From: Ardenticatenales bacterium | Lineage (GTDB): Bacteria > Chloroflexota > Anaerolineae > Ardenticatenales > Ardenticatenaceae | Assembly (NCBI GenBank): GCA_020634795.1 | Contig: JACKAZ010000019.1 | Coordinates: 1 to 34,496 of the forward strand | Length of the DNA stretch: 34,496 nt | Direction: 5' to 3' | Shown: in pieces, positions 16,683 through 28,017 of the stretch | How the letters are laid out: every line of letters starts with the position of its first letter | Position numbering within the stretch: the stretch's first letter is position 1 | Notes under the pieces: generated by a model | What the model saw: the letters and a program-made list of their open reading frames with translations, nothing else | Told to the model about the DNA's origin: nothing | Databases searched by the model: none | Translations under genes and position numbers: made by a program

Positions 16683-17528
16683 CTACTCGATCACCACATT
16701 TGACAGATCGTCCTCGTTTTGCGGGTAGTGGGGGTCCATCCCCTTCAGCACATCCACCAGAATCCGCGTGATGACGAGGTTCCGATACCATTTGCGATCC
16801 GCCGGGATGACGTACCACGGGGCGTAGTCCGTCGAGCAGTGAGTGAGCATATCGGCGAAGGCCTGCTGATAGTCCTCCCAATATTCTCGCTCCTTTAAAT
16901 CGCCGAGCGAGAATTTCCAATGCTTGTTGGGATCATCCAGTCGCGCTTGAAGGCGCGCCTTTTGCTCATCCTTGCTGATGTGCAAGAAGATCTTGACGAT
17001 TCTGGTGCCCGCCAGCGCCAGCCCACGCTCAAATTCGTTGATCGTATGGTAGCGCGGCCGCCAGACGCTCTCTGGCACGATCTCCTTCACCCGCACGATC
17101 AGCACATCCTCGTAATGAGAGCGGTTGAAAACACGGATCATGCCACGGGCAGGCGTCTCTTGGTGGATGCGCCACAAGAAGTCGTGGGCCAGCTCCTCGT
17201 CGGTCGGCTGTTTAAACGAGGCGACACGCACCCCCTGCGGATTCACGCCGCCAAAGACGTTGCGGATCGTCCCATCTTTGCCGCCAGTATCCGTGGCTTG
17301 CAGCACCACCAACAGGCTTTGCTGCCCCTCGGCGTAAAGTTTGCGCTGTAGTTCGGCCAACTCGTCCCGTACGTCCTTCTGCAACTGCTTCGCCTCGTCC
17401 TTTTCAAAGCCCCCCTTCTCCGACGTCTGCCACTTGGTCAAATCAACTGTACTGCCGGGCTTAACGCGGTAAATATCGTATTCGGTTTCAGGAACGGGCG
17501 GCGGCGTTCCGGCTTCTGGCTGATTCAT
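16683..17528 (-). CDS. ppk2: polyphosphate kinase 2 family protein
   Basis: 281 residues, usual for single-domain PPK2. These enzymes transfer phosphate between polyphosphate and nucleotides. Walker A is ATDTGGKDGTI (about 78-88; family DxxGKDG). Walker B is VFNRSHYEDVL (about 134-143). The lid and terminal helices (WKFSLGDLKEREYWEDYQQA, then CSTDYAPWYVIPADRKWYRN) are intact. The first Walker residues are Thr-Asp-Thr rather than Met-Asp-Ala. AAGGAG lies 5-10 bp before the ATG. Which nucleotide is used (AMP, ADP or GDP) cannot be told. It stands alone on the minus strand. Confidence 0.93.
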   Translation of the reverse strand: MNQPEAGTPPPVPETEYDIYRVKPGSTVDLTKWQTSEKGGFEKDEAKQLQKDVRDELAELQRKLYAEGQQSLLVVLQATDTGGKDGTIRNVFGGVNPQGVRVASFKQPTDEELAHDFLWRIHQETPARGMIRVFNRSHYEDVLIVRVKEIVPESVWRPRYHTINEFERGLALAGTRIVKIFLHISKDEQKARLQARLDDPNKHWKFSLGDLKEREYWEDYQQAFADMLTHCSTDYAPWYVIPADRKWYRNLVITRILVDVLKGMDPHYPQNEDDLSNVVIE

Positions 17529-17593
17529 GGAGACTCCTTTTGGGCTGTTGATGGCGTGGTAGGTCGCGTTCAGCGTCGTTTCCCATTTCGCTG

Positions 17594-17784
17594 TTGCGTG
17601 TTGCGTGTTCGGTTCTCAGTGGCGAGGTTGGGATGCGTTAGTCAACATCTATTGGCGTTTGGGGCATGGGGCATGGGGAATCACCAATGGAATGAGCCAT
17701 GGGTCTGACGCTATCATAACGGCAGCGCGATGAGACAATTCGCGACAACTCTCCATTCTCCATTCTCCATTCTCCATTCTCCAT
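17594..17784. repeat. three different heptamer arrays in one spacer
   Basis: The ppk2-to-acyl-CoA dehydrogenase spacer holds TTGCGTG twice (17594-17609), GGGCATG twice plus a degenerate unit (17661-17678), and five units of CTCCATT (17751-17784). All have period 7 but unrelated unit sequences. No gene is visible between 17529 and 18186. Confidence 0.75.
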
Positions 17785-18025
17785 GCGCCCCACCCTCCAT
17801 CACCGGGCACCCCTCACCCGCAGCCAAGACGCGCTGCCAGCGCCCCCCACCTAGCGCTAATCATAACGCCGAATTCTGTAATTTGCCACTCTCCCCCGCG
17901 CTCACTATCATTGCCCCATCAACCAAACAAGCATTTGGTAGGGCGATGCGCCACAAATCACCGTCCCTTGCCGCAACTCGACGAAATACGGCACGCTAAC
18001 CATGCGCTCCGTCTATCAACTACGC

Positions 18026-18131
18026 ACTAGGAGCCCCAACCGCAATCACCGCCCTTGCACCATGCACCATGCACCATGCACCAAAACTAGGACTCCCAAC
18101 CGCAATCACCGCCCTTGCACCTTGCACCAAA
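18026..18131. repeat. tandem 60/46-bp repeat containing CATGCAC heptamers
   Basis: Unit A (18026-18085, 60 bp) and unit B (18086-18131, 46 bp) share ACTAGGA, CCAACCGCAATCACCGCCC and the tail CACCAAA. They differ by 14 bp, i.e. two CATGCAC heptamers. The array ends 55 bp before the next gene. Confidence 0.8.
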
Positions 18132-18186
18132 ACGTCGTGACACCCAATAATCCAACATCCCAACCTCGCATTCCAGAAGGACCCCC

Positions 18187-19293
18187 ATGATCTCTTTCCA
18201 GCCGACCGACGAACAACAGATGATGGCCGACACCCTGCGCGACTTTGCGCGGTCGCGGCTGCAGCCCGCGGCCCACAGCGCCGACGAGCAGCGCCGACTC
18301 GATGCCGACACATTGGCGACCGCCGATGAATTCGCGGTCGTGGCCGCGAATATCCCCGAGGAATACGGGGGATTTGGCGACGGCTATTCGGCGTTGACCG
18401 GGGTGCTGATCGCGGAGGCGCTGGCCGAGGGCGATCTGTCGGCGGCGCTCCATCTGCTGGCCCCGGCGGGCGTGGCCGCAGCGCTGATCGCGGCGGGTAG
18501 CGAGGCGCAGAAGATCGCGTGGCTGAGCCGCTTCGCCAACGAGGGCTACTTCGCCTCCAGCGCGTTGATCGAGCCACAGTGGAACTACGATCCGCTGGCG
18601 CTGCAAACGGTGGCGCGGCGCGAGGGCGATGAGTACGTGATCTCTGGCACGAAGAGTCTGGTCATCATGCCCCAACAGGATGTCGAAGAGCACGATCTGC
18701 TTCTTTTCGCCCACGACGAGGCGGCGGGTATGACACAGGCCTTCATAGTCGACACCGCCCGCGAGGGCGTGACCATCGGCACGCGCGAGCGGGGCATGGG
18801 ACTGCGGGCGCTCGACTATCGGCGCATCACCTTCAACGAGGTACGGCTTCCGATCGGGGCCAAGCTGGGTGAAGCAGCGGGCTGTGACGTGCAACGGCTG
18901 CTCAACCACGCCCGTGTCGGCGCGGCGGCGATGGCGACCGGTGTGGCGCGGGCCAGCTATGAGTTCGCCCAATCCTATGCCAAGGAGCGGGAAGCCTTCG
19001 GCAAACCGGTCGCACAGTTCCAGTCGATCGCCTTCATGCTGGCCGAGATGCGCATCGCGGTCGAGTCGATGCGGTTGCTGACCTGGGAAGCGGCATGGCA
19101 ACTGGACCAAGGCCAAGAGGCCACGCAGAGCGCGGTCATCGCGAAGCAGTATGCCGATGAATATGCCTTGCAAGTCGCGGACCGGGCCGTGCAGGTCCTC
19201 GGTGGGCATGGCTACATCCGCAATTATCTCGTGGAACGCGGGCTGCGTGATGCGCGGGCCTTCGCCGTGCTGCAAGGCATCGGCGCCATCTAA
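18187..19293 (+). CDS. acyl-CoA dehydrogenase-family protein lacking the usual catalytic glutamate
   Basis: 368 residues. N-terminal helical domain, middle beta domain and C-terminal helical domain are recognisable (PEEYGGFGDGY, then YAKEREAFGKPVAQFQ, then VLGGHGYIRNYLVERGLRDA). The catalytic Glu of medium/short-chain enzymes should be in the YEGT motif, but here it is Gln363 (AVLQG). The alternative Glu site of isovaleryl/long-chain enzymes before the helix-G Arg is Ala242 (NHARVG). The TEPxAGSD flavin-binding motif is also degenerate (ALIEPQWNYD). The adjacent gene 254 bp downstream encodes a complete paralogue, so a mixed-subunit enzyme is plausible. AGAAGGA precedes the ATG. Confidence 0.88.
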   Translation: MISFQPTDEQQMMADTLRDFARSRLQPAAHSADEQRRLDADTLATADEFAVVAANIPEEYGGFGDGYSALTGVLIAEALAEGDLSAALHLLAPAGVAAALIAAGSEAQKIAWLSRFANEGYFASSALIEPQWNYDPLALQTVARREGDEYVISGTKSLVIMPQQDVEEHDLLLFAHDEAAGMTQAFIVDTAREGVTIGTRERGMGLRALDYRRITFNEVRLPIGAKLGEAAGCDVQRLLNHARVGAAAMATGVARASYEFAQSYAKEREAFGKPVAQFQSIAFMLAEMRIAVESMRLLTWEAAWQLDQGQEATQSAVIAKQYADEYALQVADRAVQVLGGHGYIRNYLVERGLRDARAFAVLQGIGAI

Positions 19294-19319
19294 GCGTTGC
19301 AGCGTTGGAAGGAAGGGCC

Positions 19320-19450
19320 CGGCATGACATTGAATCGCCTTGCCGGTAAGCATTGTGGCGGCAGGGGCTGGCAGCGCATGGCATTGCAGCGGCGCAAGGC
19401 CAATGCAATGTCATGCCGTGCGAGATTTCTCGCAGACGCTCGGAATGACA
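19320..19450. repeat. inverted repeat and REP-like sequence between the two dehydrogenases
   Basis: A perfect 13-bp inverted repeat, CGGCATGACATTG (19320-19332) and its complement (19406-19418), encloses a G+C-rich loop with further partial pairing (CGCCTTGCCG against GCGGCGCAAGG). It is followed by CGAGATTTCTCGCAGACG-type palindromic sequence. No gene is seen in 19294-19546. Confidence 0.6.
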
Positions 19451-19546
19451 ACATGAGACCGCCCCTTGCGCTTTGCACCGCAGTCACCACTAACTTCCGT
19501 ACTGAATCAATCCCTGCCCTAAAACCTATTCAAAACAGGACAACCC

Positions 19547-20821
<1,275 letters not shown>

Positions 20822-20823
20822 GG

Positions 20824-21170
20824 GGCATGGTGCATGGTGCATGGTGCATGGGTAGGCGTCTTAGGAGAGGTTGAGAATGACTTTTCAGGAATGGTCAGAG
20901 GCAGTGCCAGAGGAGATTAGGCAAGATGTTTTGTGGCAACTCGAACTGTATCGGCACGGCCTCTTTCTCAGGGACGGGAGGGTGCATGGTGCATGGTGCA
21001 TGGTGCATGGGTAGGCGTCTTAGGAGAGGTTGAGAATGACTTTTCAGGAATGGTCGGAGGCAGTGCCAGAGGAGATTAGGCAAGATGTTTTGTGGCAACT
21101 CGAACTGTATCGGCACAGCCTCTTTCTCAGGGACGGGAGGGTGCATAGTGCATGGTGCATGGTGCATGGG
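20824..21170 (+). repeat. 159-bp tandem units with GGTGCAT heptamers, 5' side of the four-helix-bundle cassette
   Basis: Heptamer blocks at 20824-20852, 20981-21011 and 21141-21170 (about four GGTGCAT units each) alternate with copies of the four-helix-bundle gene's ribosome site and first ~32 codons. Exact period 159 bp: units 20853-21011 and 21012-21170; the intact gene follows as the third copy from 21171. Each partial copy breaks after CTTTCTCAG and runs into the next heptamer block. The copies are nearly identical, so the amplification is recent. Confidence 0.92.
20877..21014 (+). pseudogene. partial copy 1 of the four-helix-bundle gene
   Basis: A 45-codon frame: MTFQEWSEAVPEEIRQDVLW and about 12 more residues of the real protein, then DGRVHGAWCMVHG from the heptamers and a stop. 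It keeps the ribosome site TTAGGAGAGG and the ATG, so a short peptide could be made. Confidence 0.75.
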
Positions 21171-21173
21171 TAG
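21036..21173 (+). pseudogene. partial copy 2 of the four-helix-bundle gene
   Basis: Same structure as the first partial copy, 159 bp downstream, with the same break point after the LFL codons. It differs by a few substitutions (for example RHS instead of RHG, as in the intact gene). Confidence 0.75.
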
Positions 21174-21194
21174 GCGTCTTAGGAGAGGTTGAGA

Positions 21195-21647
21195 ATGACT
21201 TTTCAGGAATGGTCAGAGGCGGTGCCAGAGGAGATTAAGCAAGATGTTTTGTGGCAACTCGAACTGTATCGGCACAGCCTCTTTCTCAGCGATCTTGCTT
21301 GGCATGATGCTAATTTGATTATGGAGCAGCGTTGGTATTCGCTCGCCGATCAGCTCTTTCGGGCAAGCAGCAGTATTAGTGCCAACCTCGAAGAGGGTTA
21401 CAGTCGTCCAACCGCGACCGACAGAACTCGCTTCTACGGGATAGCGTTCGGTTCCGCCCGAGAATCACGAGGATGGTACTTTAAAGCCCGTCATCTCCTT
21501 GGAGACGACGTTATGTCCCATCGGATCGATTTGCTGAGCCGGATTATCCGTCAGCTTATTGGCCTCATGAAGTCCGAAGGTCGCCATATCAAAGAGAATT
21601 CGGCACCCTACCCACACGGTACCGATCCGAACCATGCCCCACTGTAG
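21195..21647 (+). CDS. four-helix-bundle protein, 23S rRNA-intervening-sequence (S23/IVP) family, copy 1
   Basis: 150 residues. Motifs: SLADQLFRASSSISANLEEG (helix 2 with the family's SISANIAEG), YSRPTATDRTRFYGIAFGSA, ESRGWYFKARHLLG and a last helix IIRQLIGLMKSE. Members occur inside 23S rRNA intervening sequences, and the diversity-generating-retroelement protein Avd has this fold; biochemical function is mostly unknown. ATG 21195 follows TAGGAGAGG. The last codon and stop (CTG TAG) come partly from an IS3-family insertion; without it the gene would end PPQL and a TAG at about 22911. Flanked upstream by GGTGCAT heptamers and downstream (past the IS) by their inverse. Confidence 0.9.
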   Translation: MTFQEWSEAVPEEIKQDVLWQLELYRHSLFLSDLAWHDANLIMEQRWYSLADQLFRASSSISANLEEGYSRPTATDRTRFYGIAFGSARESRGWYFKARHLLGDDVMSHRIDLLSRIIRQLIGLMKSEGRHIKENSAPYPHGTDPNHAPL

Positions 21648-21681
21648 TGCGCCCCTAAAACTGGACAGAAAAATGGTGAAG

Positions 21682-22548
21682 TTAAGGGTATGAATGATCC
21701 TGTTGTTGGCGAAGCCATTGTTGTTCAAACTCGGCTGGGGTGAGATAGCCCAAGCTGGAATGAATGCGTTTGTGGGTGTAGGCGGTATCCAAGAAATGGC
21801 CCAACTGCGGGTAGGCATCGGCGAAGGTGCCGTACTCACTCAGATCGACTTCTTCTTCCTTGATAGTGCGAATCACCCGTTCAGCATAGCCATTTTCTTC
21901 AGGTGTGCCGACAGCGGCCATACTGATAGCGCAACCGTTCTGTGTCAACAGGTCAACGTAATCCTGTGCGGCATATTGTACGCCTTGATCGGAATGATGA
22001 ATAGCGGGCGCACCACCCCGTGCCATTGCCATCTCCAACGCGTGGCGTGTGAGCTGCTGATCGAGGGTTCGCTCCAGCGCCCAGCCCCGAATCATTCTTG
22101 TGAACATATCCATCAAGATAGCGAGATAGACGAAGCCATCCCTCAGGTGAATATAGGTGATATCCGCCACCCAGACATGGTCAGGCCGTGTGACCTCCAG
22201 CGACATGACCAAGTTCGGATAGCGTGCCCAGCCATGCTGACTGTGGGTCGTGCGCACTTTAGGGGGCGCAGGAGCCGCACTCAGCCCCAATTCACCCATC
22301 AGCCGCCGAACGCGCTTGGCGTTAACATGATTACCTTCACGCCGCAACTGGTGGGTCACGCGCCGATAGCCGTAGGTCGGCCATGCACTTCGCACCGCCA
22401 AAATAGCCGTACTTAGGTCGTCGTCATCGGTGGGTTGGGGTTGGTAGTAATAACTACTACGCGCCAGACCCAGCACCTCACAGAGTGTGCTGATCTCGTA
22501 TTCTGCGCTGAACGCTCTGACCAATTCTCGTTTCTGATCCATGCTCAA
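21682..22548 (-). CDS. IS3-family transposase OrfB (DDE integrase domain)
   Basis: 288 residues counted from a TTG overlapping the orfA stop; probably made as an OrfAB fusion. HTH_21-like N-terminus (YGYRRVTHQLRREG), then rve integrase core with catalytic Asp in WVADITYI, Asp in IHHSDQGVQY and Glu in GYAERVIRTIKEEE. The terminal SSLGYLTPAEFEQQ is typical of IS3. The A7 run at 22566-22572 (minus-strand codons GCA AAA AAA G) lets a -1 slip join orfA to this frame. Confidence 0.95.
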   Translation of the reverse strand: MSMDQKRELVRAFSAEYEISTLCEVLGLARSSYYYQPQPTDDDDLSTAILAVRSAWPTYGYRRVTHQLRREGNHVNAKRVRRLMGELGLSAAPAPPKVRTTHSQHGWARYPNLVMSLEVTRPDHVWVADITYIHLRDGFVYLAILMDMFTRMIRGWALERTLDQQLTRHALEMAMARGGAPAIHHSDQGVQYAAQDYVDLLTQNGCAISMAAVGTPEENGYAERVIRTIKEEEVDLSEYGTFADAYPQLGHFLDTAYTHKRIHSSLGYLTPAEFEQQWLRQQQDHSYP

Positions 22549-22829
22549 TCCCAGATGTTGGATACTTTTTTTGCCGCCTCCAACTGCACGGTCAAGCGCC
22601 CGATCATCTGCTCCAGTTCATCAACCTTTTGGCGCTCGGCTGCTTGCGGCTGTGGATGTGCAAAGACCGTCGAGGCATGATCAAGGAACATGCGTTTCCA
22701 ACGTCCCACCAGATCGGGCTTGAGCTTATGCTGGCGACAGATTTCTGCTTGGCTCTGTCGCCCAGACAAGATCGACAAAACGATTTTGGTTTTGAATTCC
22801 GGGCTGAATTTGCGTCGTTTGCTACTCAT
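22545..22829 (-). CDS. IS3-family transposase OrfA (HTH)
   Basis: 94 residues from ATG 22829 (MSSKRRKFSPEFKTKIVLSI). HTH_Tnp_1 domain with QAEICRQHKLKPDLVGRWK as the recognition part, then a leucine-zipper-like helix (VDELEQMIGRLTVQLEAAKK). It binds the terminal inverted repeats. A frame extension to 22853 would lie over the likely ribosome site AAGGAG, so 22829 is preferred. Confidence 0.92.
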   Translation of the reverse strand: MSSKRRKFSPEFKTKIVLSILSGRQSQAEICRQHKLKPDLVGRWKRMFLDHASTVFAHPQPQAAERQKVDELEQMIGRLTVQLEAAKKVSNIWD

Positions 22830-22897
22830 GATGCACTCCTTTCTTGTGAACACTATATCCGACTTAGCTATGTGTCCAACTTTAGGGGTGCACTACA

Positions 22898-23165
22898 CCA
22901 CCGCAGCTATAGCCCATGCACCATGCACCATGCACCATGCACTACGTTGCGTAGACAACCAACTAAAAACCACCACCCCCAACAACCACGCCCACCGCAG
23001 CTATAGCCCATGCACCATGCACCATGCACCATGCACCACGCTCCGTAGACAACCAACTAAAAACCACCACCCCCAACAACCACGCCCACCGCAGCTATAG
23101 CCCATGCACCATGCACCACGCTCCGTAGACAACCAACAAACAACCACCACCCCCAACAACAAGGA
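22898..23165 (+). repeat. 94-bp tandem units with CATGCAC heptamers, 3' side of the four-helix-bundle cassette
   Basis: Three copies start at 22898, 22992 and 23086 (period 94). Each begins CCACCGCAGCTATAG, which is the original end of the four-helix-bundle gene (PPQL-stop), then CATGCAC heptamers (about four, four and two), then a C/A-rich linker with CCACCACCCCCAAC. The third copy is 14 bp (two heptamers) shorter. The heptamers are the inverse of those upstream of the gene. Confidence 0.9.
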
Positions 23166-23172
23166 CCCCCAA

Positions 23173-25557
<2,385 letters not shown>

Positions 25558-25612
25558 GAAGACGAGGGTCGAGGTAGGGGGCGTCAAGCATCGCCAATAG
25601 GCTTGACGATAA

Positions 25613-25637
25613 TGGCGAATAGCGAATGGCGAATGGG
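25613..25637 (+). repeat. heptamer array upstream of four-helix-bundle copy 2 (left inverted arm)
   Basis: GGCGAAT, AGCGAAT, GGCGAAT units. TGGCGAATAGCGAATGG (25613-25629) recurs as a perfect 17-bp inverted copy at 26103-26119, on the other side of the gene. Confidence 0.9.
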
Positions 25638-25662
25638 AACGGCGGTTCGATGAGAGGGCATT

Positions 25663-26091
25663 ATGCGATATGAGGATTGGCTTCAAGAGCTGCCGGAGGC
25701 GATTAGCGGAGATCGGCTTTGGCAACTGAATACCTATCGCCAAGCGCTCTTCTTGGGCGATATCGCGCAAAAAGATGCCGCCTTGATCGCTGAAAAACGA
25801 TGGTGGTCGTTGGCCGATCAGCTTGCCCGATCAGCGGGAAGCATCAGTGCGAATATCGCAGAAGGTTACAGCCGTCCGACACCCTCTGATCGGACACGAT
25901 TCTACGCCTACGCTCTCGGCTCGGCCCGCGAAGCCAGAGATTGGTACTTCAAAGCTCGCACTATTTTGGGCAACGAGGTCGCCGATCACCGAATCACGCT
26001 TCTGGCACAAGTGATTCGTCAACTGATCAACCTGCAAAAACACTACAAACGAGCCATTCAAGAACCATCAGAAAGCTACACTGTAGAGTAG
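25663..26091 (+). CDS. four-helix-bundle protein, S23/IVP family, copy 2
   Basis: 142 residues, paralogue of the copy at 21195. Shared blocks: WSLADQLARSAGSISANIAE, GYSRPTPSDRTRFYAYALGS, REARDWYFKARTILGNEV and RQLINLQKHY. It shows four amphipathic helices, no signal peptide and no catalytic motif. GAGAGGG precedes ATG 25663. It lies between fadN and fadA, which are normally adjacent, and is bracketed by a 17-bp perfect inverted repeat of heptamers, so it looks inserted there. RNA or DNA binding is suggested only by family analogy. Confidence 0.9.
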   Translation: MRYEDWLQELPEAISGDRLWQLNTYRQALFLGDIAQKDAALIAEKRWWSLADQLARSAGSISANIAEGYSRPTPSDRTRFYAYALGSAREARDWYFKARTILGNEVADHRITLLAQVIRQLINLQKHYKRAIQEPSESYTVE

Positions 26092-26102
26092 CTACCATCA
26101 CC

Positions 26103-26119
26103 CCATTCGCTATTCGCCA
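26103..26119 (-). repeat. heptamer array downstream of four-helix-bundle copy 2 (right inverted arm)
   Basis: CCATTCGCTATTCGCCA, the exact reverse complement of 25613-25629. It begins 12 bp after the gene's stop. Confidence 0.9.
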
Positions 26120-26185
26120 TGCACGAAAATGGAGAAGGCTGAAAGCCAACAATAGCTCGCGAACAAAAAGCTAATAGGAGCAGCA

Positions 26186-27373
26186 ATGAACGAAGCAGTG
26201 ATAGTCGCAGGCGTGCGCACCCCGATCGGACGATCCCACAAGGGGTCGCTGGCCACGGTGCGGCCCGATGATCTGGCGGGCTTGGTGGTGAAGGAGGTCG
26301 TAGAACGGGCGGGTATCGACCCGGCGCTGGTGGAGGATGTGCTGATGGGCTGCGCCATGCCGGAGGGGGAGCAGGGGCTGAACGTGGCACGGATCGCGGC
26401 GATGCGGGCCGGGCTGCCTGACACGGTGCCGGGCCAGACGATCAACCGTTTCTGCTCCAGCGGGTTGCAGACGATTGCGACGGCGGCGCAGGCGATCATG
26501 ACCGGGATGGCCGATGTGATGATCGCGGGCGGGGTCGAGAGCATGAGCATGGTGCCGATGGTTGGTAACAAGTTCGCCCCCAACCCGACGCTGGCCGCCG
26601 AGTTCCCAGAGGTCTACACCTCGATGGGGCTGACCGCCGAAAACGTGGCTGAGCGCTTTGAGGTCAGTCGCGAGGATCAGGATGCGTTTGGACTGCGTTC
26701 CCACCAGCGGGCGGCGGCGGCCATCGAGGCCGGCCGGTTTGAGGACGAGATCGTGCCGGTCGAGGTGACCCACGTTTGGGTAGACGAGGATGGCAAACGG
26801 CAGGAGCGCACCACTACCTTCGCGATGGATGAGGGGGTGCGCGCCGATTCCACCCTCGAAAAGATGGCGACGCTACGTCCCGTCTTCCGCAACGGCGGCA
26901 GCGTGACGGCGGCCAACGCCTCGCAGACCAGCGACGGGGCGGCGGCTGTGCTGCTGATGAGCCGCGCCAAAGCCGAGGAACTCGGCCTTGAGCCACGCCT
27001 TGCTTTCCGTTCCTTCGCCGTGGGCGGCGTGGGCCCCGATGTGATGGGCATTGGCCCCGTCGTTGCGATCCCCAAAGCGCTGGATCTCGCCGGATTGACG
27101 TTGGACGACATTGATCTGATCGAGCTGAACGAAGCCTTTGCCTCGCAGAGCTTGGCGGTGATCCGCGCACTGGGCTTGGACGAGGCGAAGGTCAACGTGA
27201 ACGGCGGCGCGATTGCGCTGGGCCACCCGTTGGGCTGCACCGGCGCCAAGCTGACCGTCCAGATCATGCACGAGATGGAACGGCGCAACGCCCGCTACGG
27301 CCTCGTGACGATGTGCATTGGCGGTGGCATGGGCGCTGCGGGCATCTTTGAGAATCTGCGATGGCAGCCGTAG
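26186..27373 (+). CDS. fadA: acetyl-CoA acyltransferase (thiolase)
   Basis: 395 residues, complete. It cleaves 3-ketoacyl-CoA with CoA in the last beta-oxidation step. Nucleophile Cys90 in NRFCSSGLQT, NEAFASQS, His347 in GGAIALGHPLGCTGAK and Cys377 in TMCIGGGMGAAGIFE. TAGGAG lies 8-13 bp before the ATG. It completes the set of acyl-CoA dehydrogenases plus FadN. A strong hairpin follows the stop, and two degraded copies of its 3' end lie at about 29.0 and 30.0 kb. Confidence 0.96.
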   Translation: MNEAVIVAGVRTPIGRSHKGSLATVRPDDLAGLVVKEVVERAGIDPALVEDVLMGCAMPEGEQGLNVARIAAMRAGLPDTVPGQTINRFCSSGLQTIATAAQAIMTGMADVMIAGGVESMSMVPMVGNKFAPNPTLAAEFPEVYTSMGLTAENVAERFEVSREDQDAFGLRSHQRAAAAIEAGRFEDEIVPVEVTHVWVDEDGKRQERTTTFAMDEGVRADSTLEKMATLRPVFRNGGSVTAANASQTSDGAAAVLLMSRAKAEELGLEPRLAFRSFAVGGVGPDVMGIGPVVAIPKALDLAGLTLDDIDLIELNEAFASQSLAVIRALGLDEAKVNVNGGAIALGHPLGCTGAKLTVQIMHEMERRNARYGLVTMCIGGGMGAAGIFENLRWQP

Positions 27374-27391
27374 CGGTTGGACGAAGAAATA

Positions 27392-27422
27392 GCACTGCCC
27401 CTCCATTGCGGAGGGGCGGTGC
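27392..27422 (+). terminator. hairpin after fadA
   Basis: GCACTGCCCCTCC - ATTGC - GGAGGGGCGGTGC, a 13-bp stem with one G-U pair. No U-run follows, so it may act as a 3'-end stabiliser or a weak terminator. A variant copy lies at 30098. Confidence 0.6.
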
Positions 27423-27554
27423 TGGCGGGAGTGGTCGGGAGTGGCGGGCTGACACTTAGCTCACCCACCGAAAGCCCTGCGTTTCCCTACTTCACTTAGG
27501 GCTGTAGGCGGCCGGGTTAGCTTAGTCGTTCCGCCATTGTTAAGGACGCTCGCA

Positions 27555-27817
27555 TCAGTAATGATAGCGACACGCTAGGATACGGATTTTGTCTTCGGTA
27601 ACTTGATAAACCAGCCGATGCGCTTGGTCAATTCGTTTCGACCAGCAACCCGACAATTCATGTTTGAGCGGTTCTGGTTTGCCAATGCCGCCAAATGGAT
27701 TGTCTTGCGTTTCCTGTATCAGGCGAATGAGCGCAACGCTTTCTTCCGGTCGTTTCGCACCCACCACGACAAATCTTCAAAACCGGCAGGATCAAATTCC
27801 AAGCTGCGTACGGGCAT
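27555..27817 (-). pseudogene. YoeB-family toxin, frameshifted
   Basis: The start (ATG 27817) overlaps the antitoxin end by 26 bp. The first frame encodes MPVRSLEFDPAGFEDLSWWV then RNDRKKALR and stops at 27719. The rest continues in another frame: LIRLIQETQDNPFGGIGKPE then PLKHELSGCWSKRI and HRLVY, ending RILACRYHY with the family's terminal His-Tyr. Together they give a full YoeB-type ribosome-dependent mRNA interferase. The shift is a single-base change near 27730-27740, so the toxin is probably inactive unless the base is a sequencing error. Confidence 0.8.
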
Positions 27818-28004
27818 CTTCAAATGAAACCCCTTGCGTTCTAGTTTTGGCTTCCAGCAGACGTTTCTTCATCGTTTCGCTTTTCAAGAGATAGGCCGTT
27901 TCTCGTTCGGACGCAATTTCAAGCCAGAGTTCGATAGGCACAATCACACCGACTGTCTGTCCTTCTTCATCCGACACATATTGAACTTGTGTTGGTGTAG
28001 CCAT
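27792..28004 (-). CDS. YefM/Phd-like antitoxin
   Basis: 70 residues from ATG 28004, with AAAGGAG just upstream. VQYVSDEEGQTVGVIVPIEL followed by WLEIASERE is the beta-strand and helix part of small antitoxins; the C-terminal half is a charged toxin-binding helix. It precedes and overlaps the YoeB-like toxin frame, the usual order. It would autoregulate the pair. The family assignment is by position and weak motif, and it could be a PHD-like relative. Confidence 0.65.
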   Translation of the reverse strand: MATPTQVQYVSDEEGQTVGVIVPIELWLEIASERETAYLLKSETMKKRLLEAKTRTQGVSFEDARTQLGI

Positions 28005-28017
28005 TTTTGTCTCCTTT

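Larger units (their letters stand above)
21643..22897 (-). mobile_element. IS3-family insertion sequence (complete)
   Basis: 1255 bp. Terminal inverted repeats TGTAGTGCGCCCCTAAAACT (left) and, as complement of the right end, TGTAGTGCACCCCTAAAGTT. A 4-bp target duplication CCAC flanks the element (21639-21642 and 22898-22901). It carries overlapping orfA and orfB on the minus strand with a poly-A slippery site, and no damage is visible, so it may be active. It split the end of a four-helix-bundle gene. Confidence 0.95.

Noticed and set aside
18106..19353. 415-codon minus-strand frame over the first acyl-CoA dehydrogenase
   Set aside because: It runs through the dehydrogenase in antisense and through heptamer repeats; no recognisable domain.
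20824..23165. CRISPR array
   Set aside because: Repeats are contiguous heptamers or duplicated gene ends; there are no unique spacers of even length and no cas genes.
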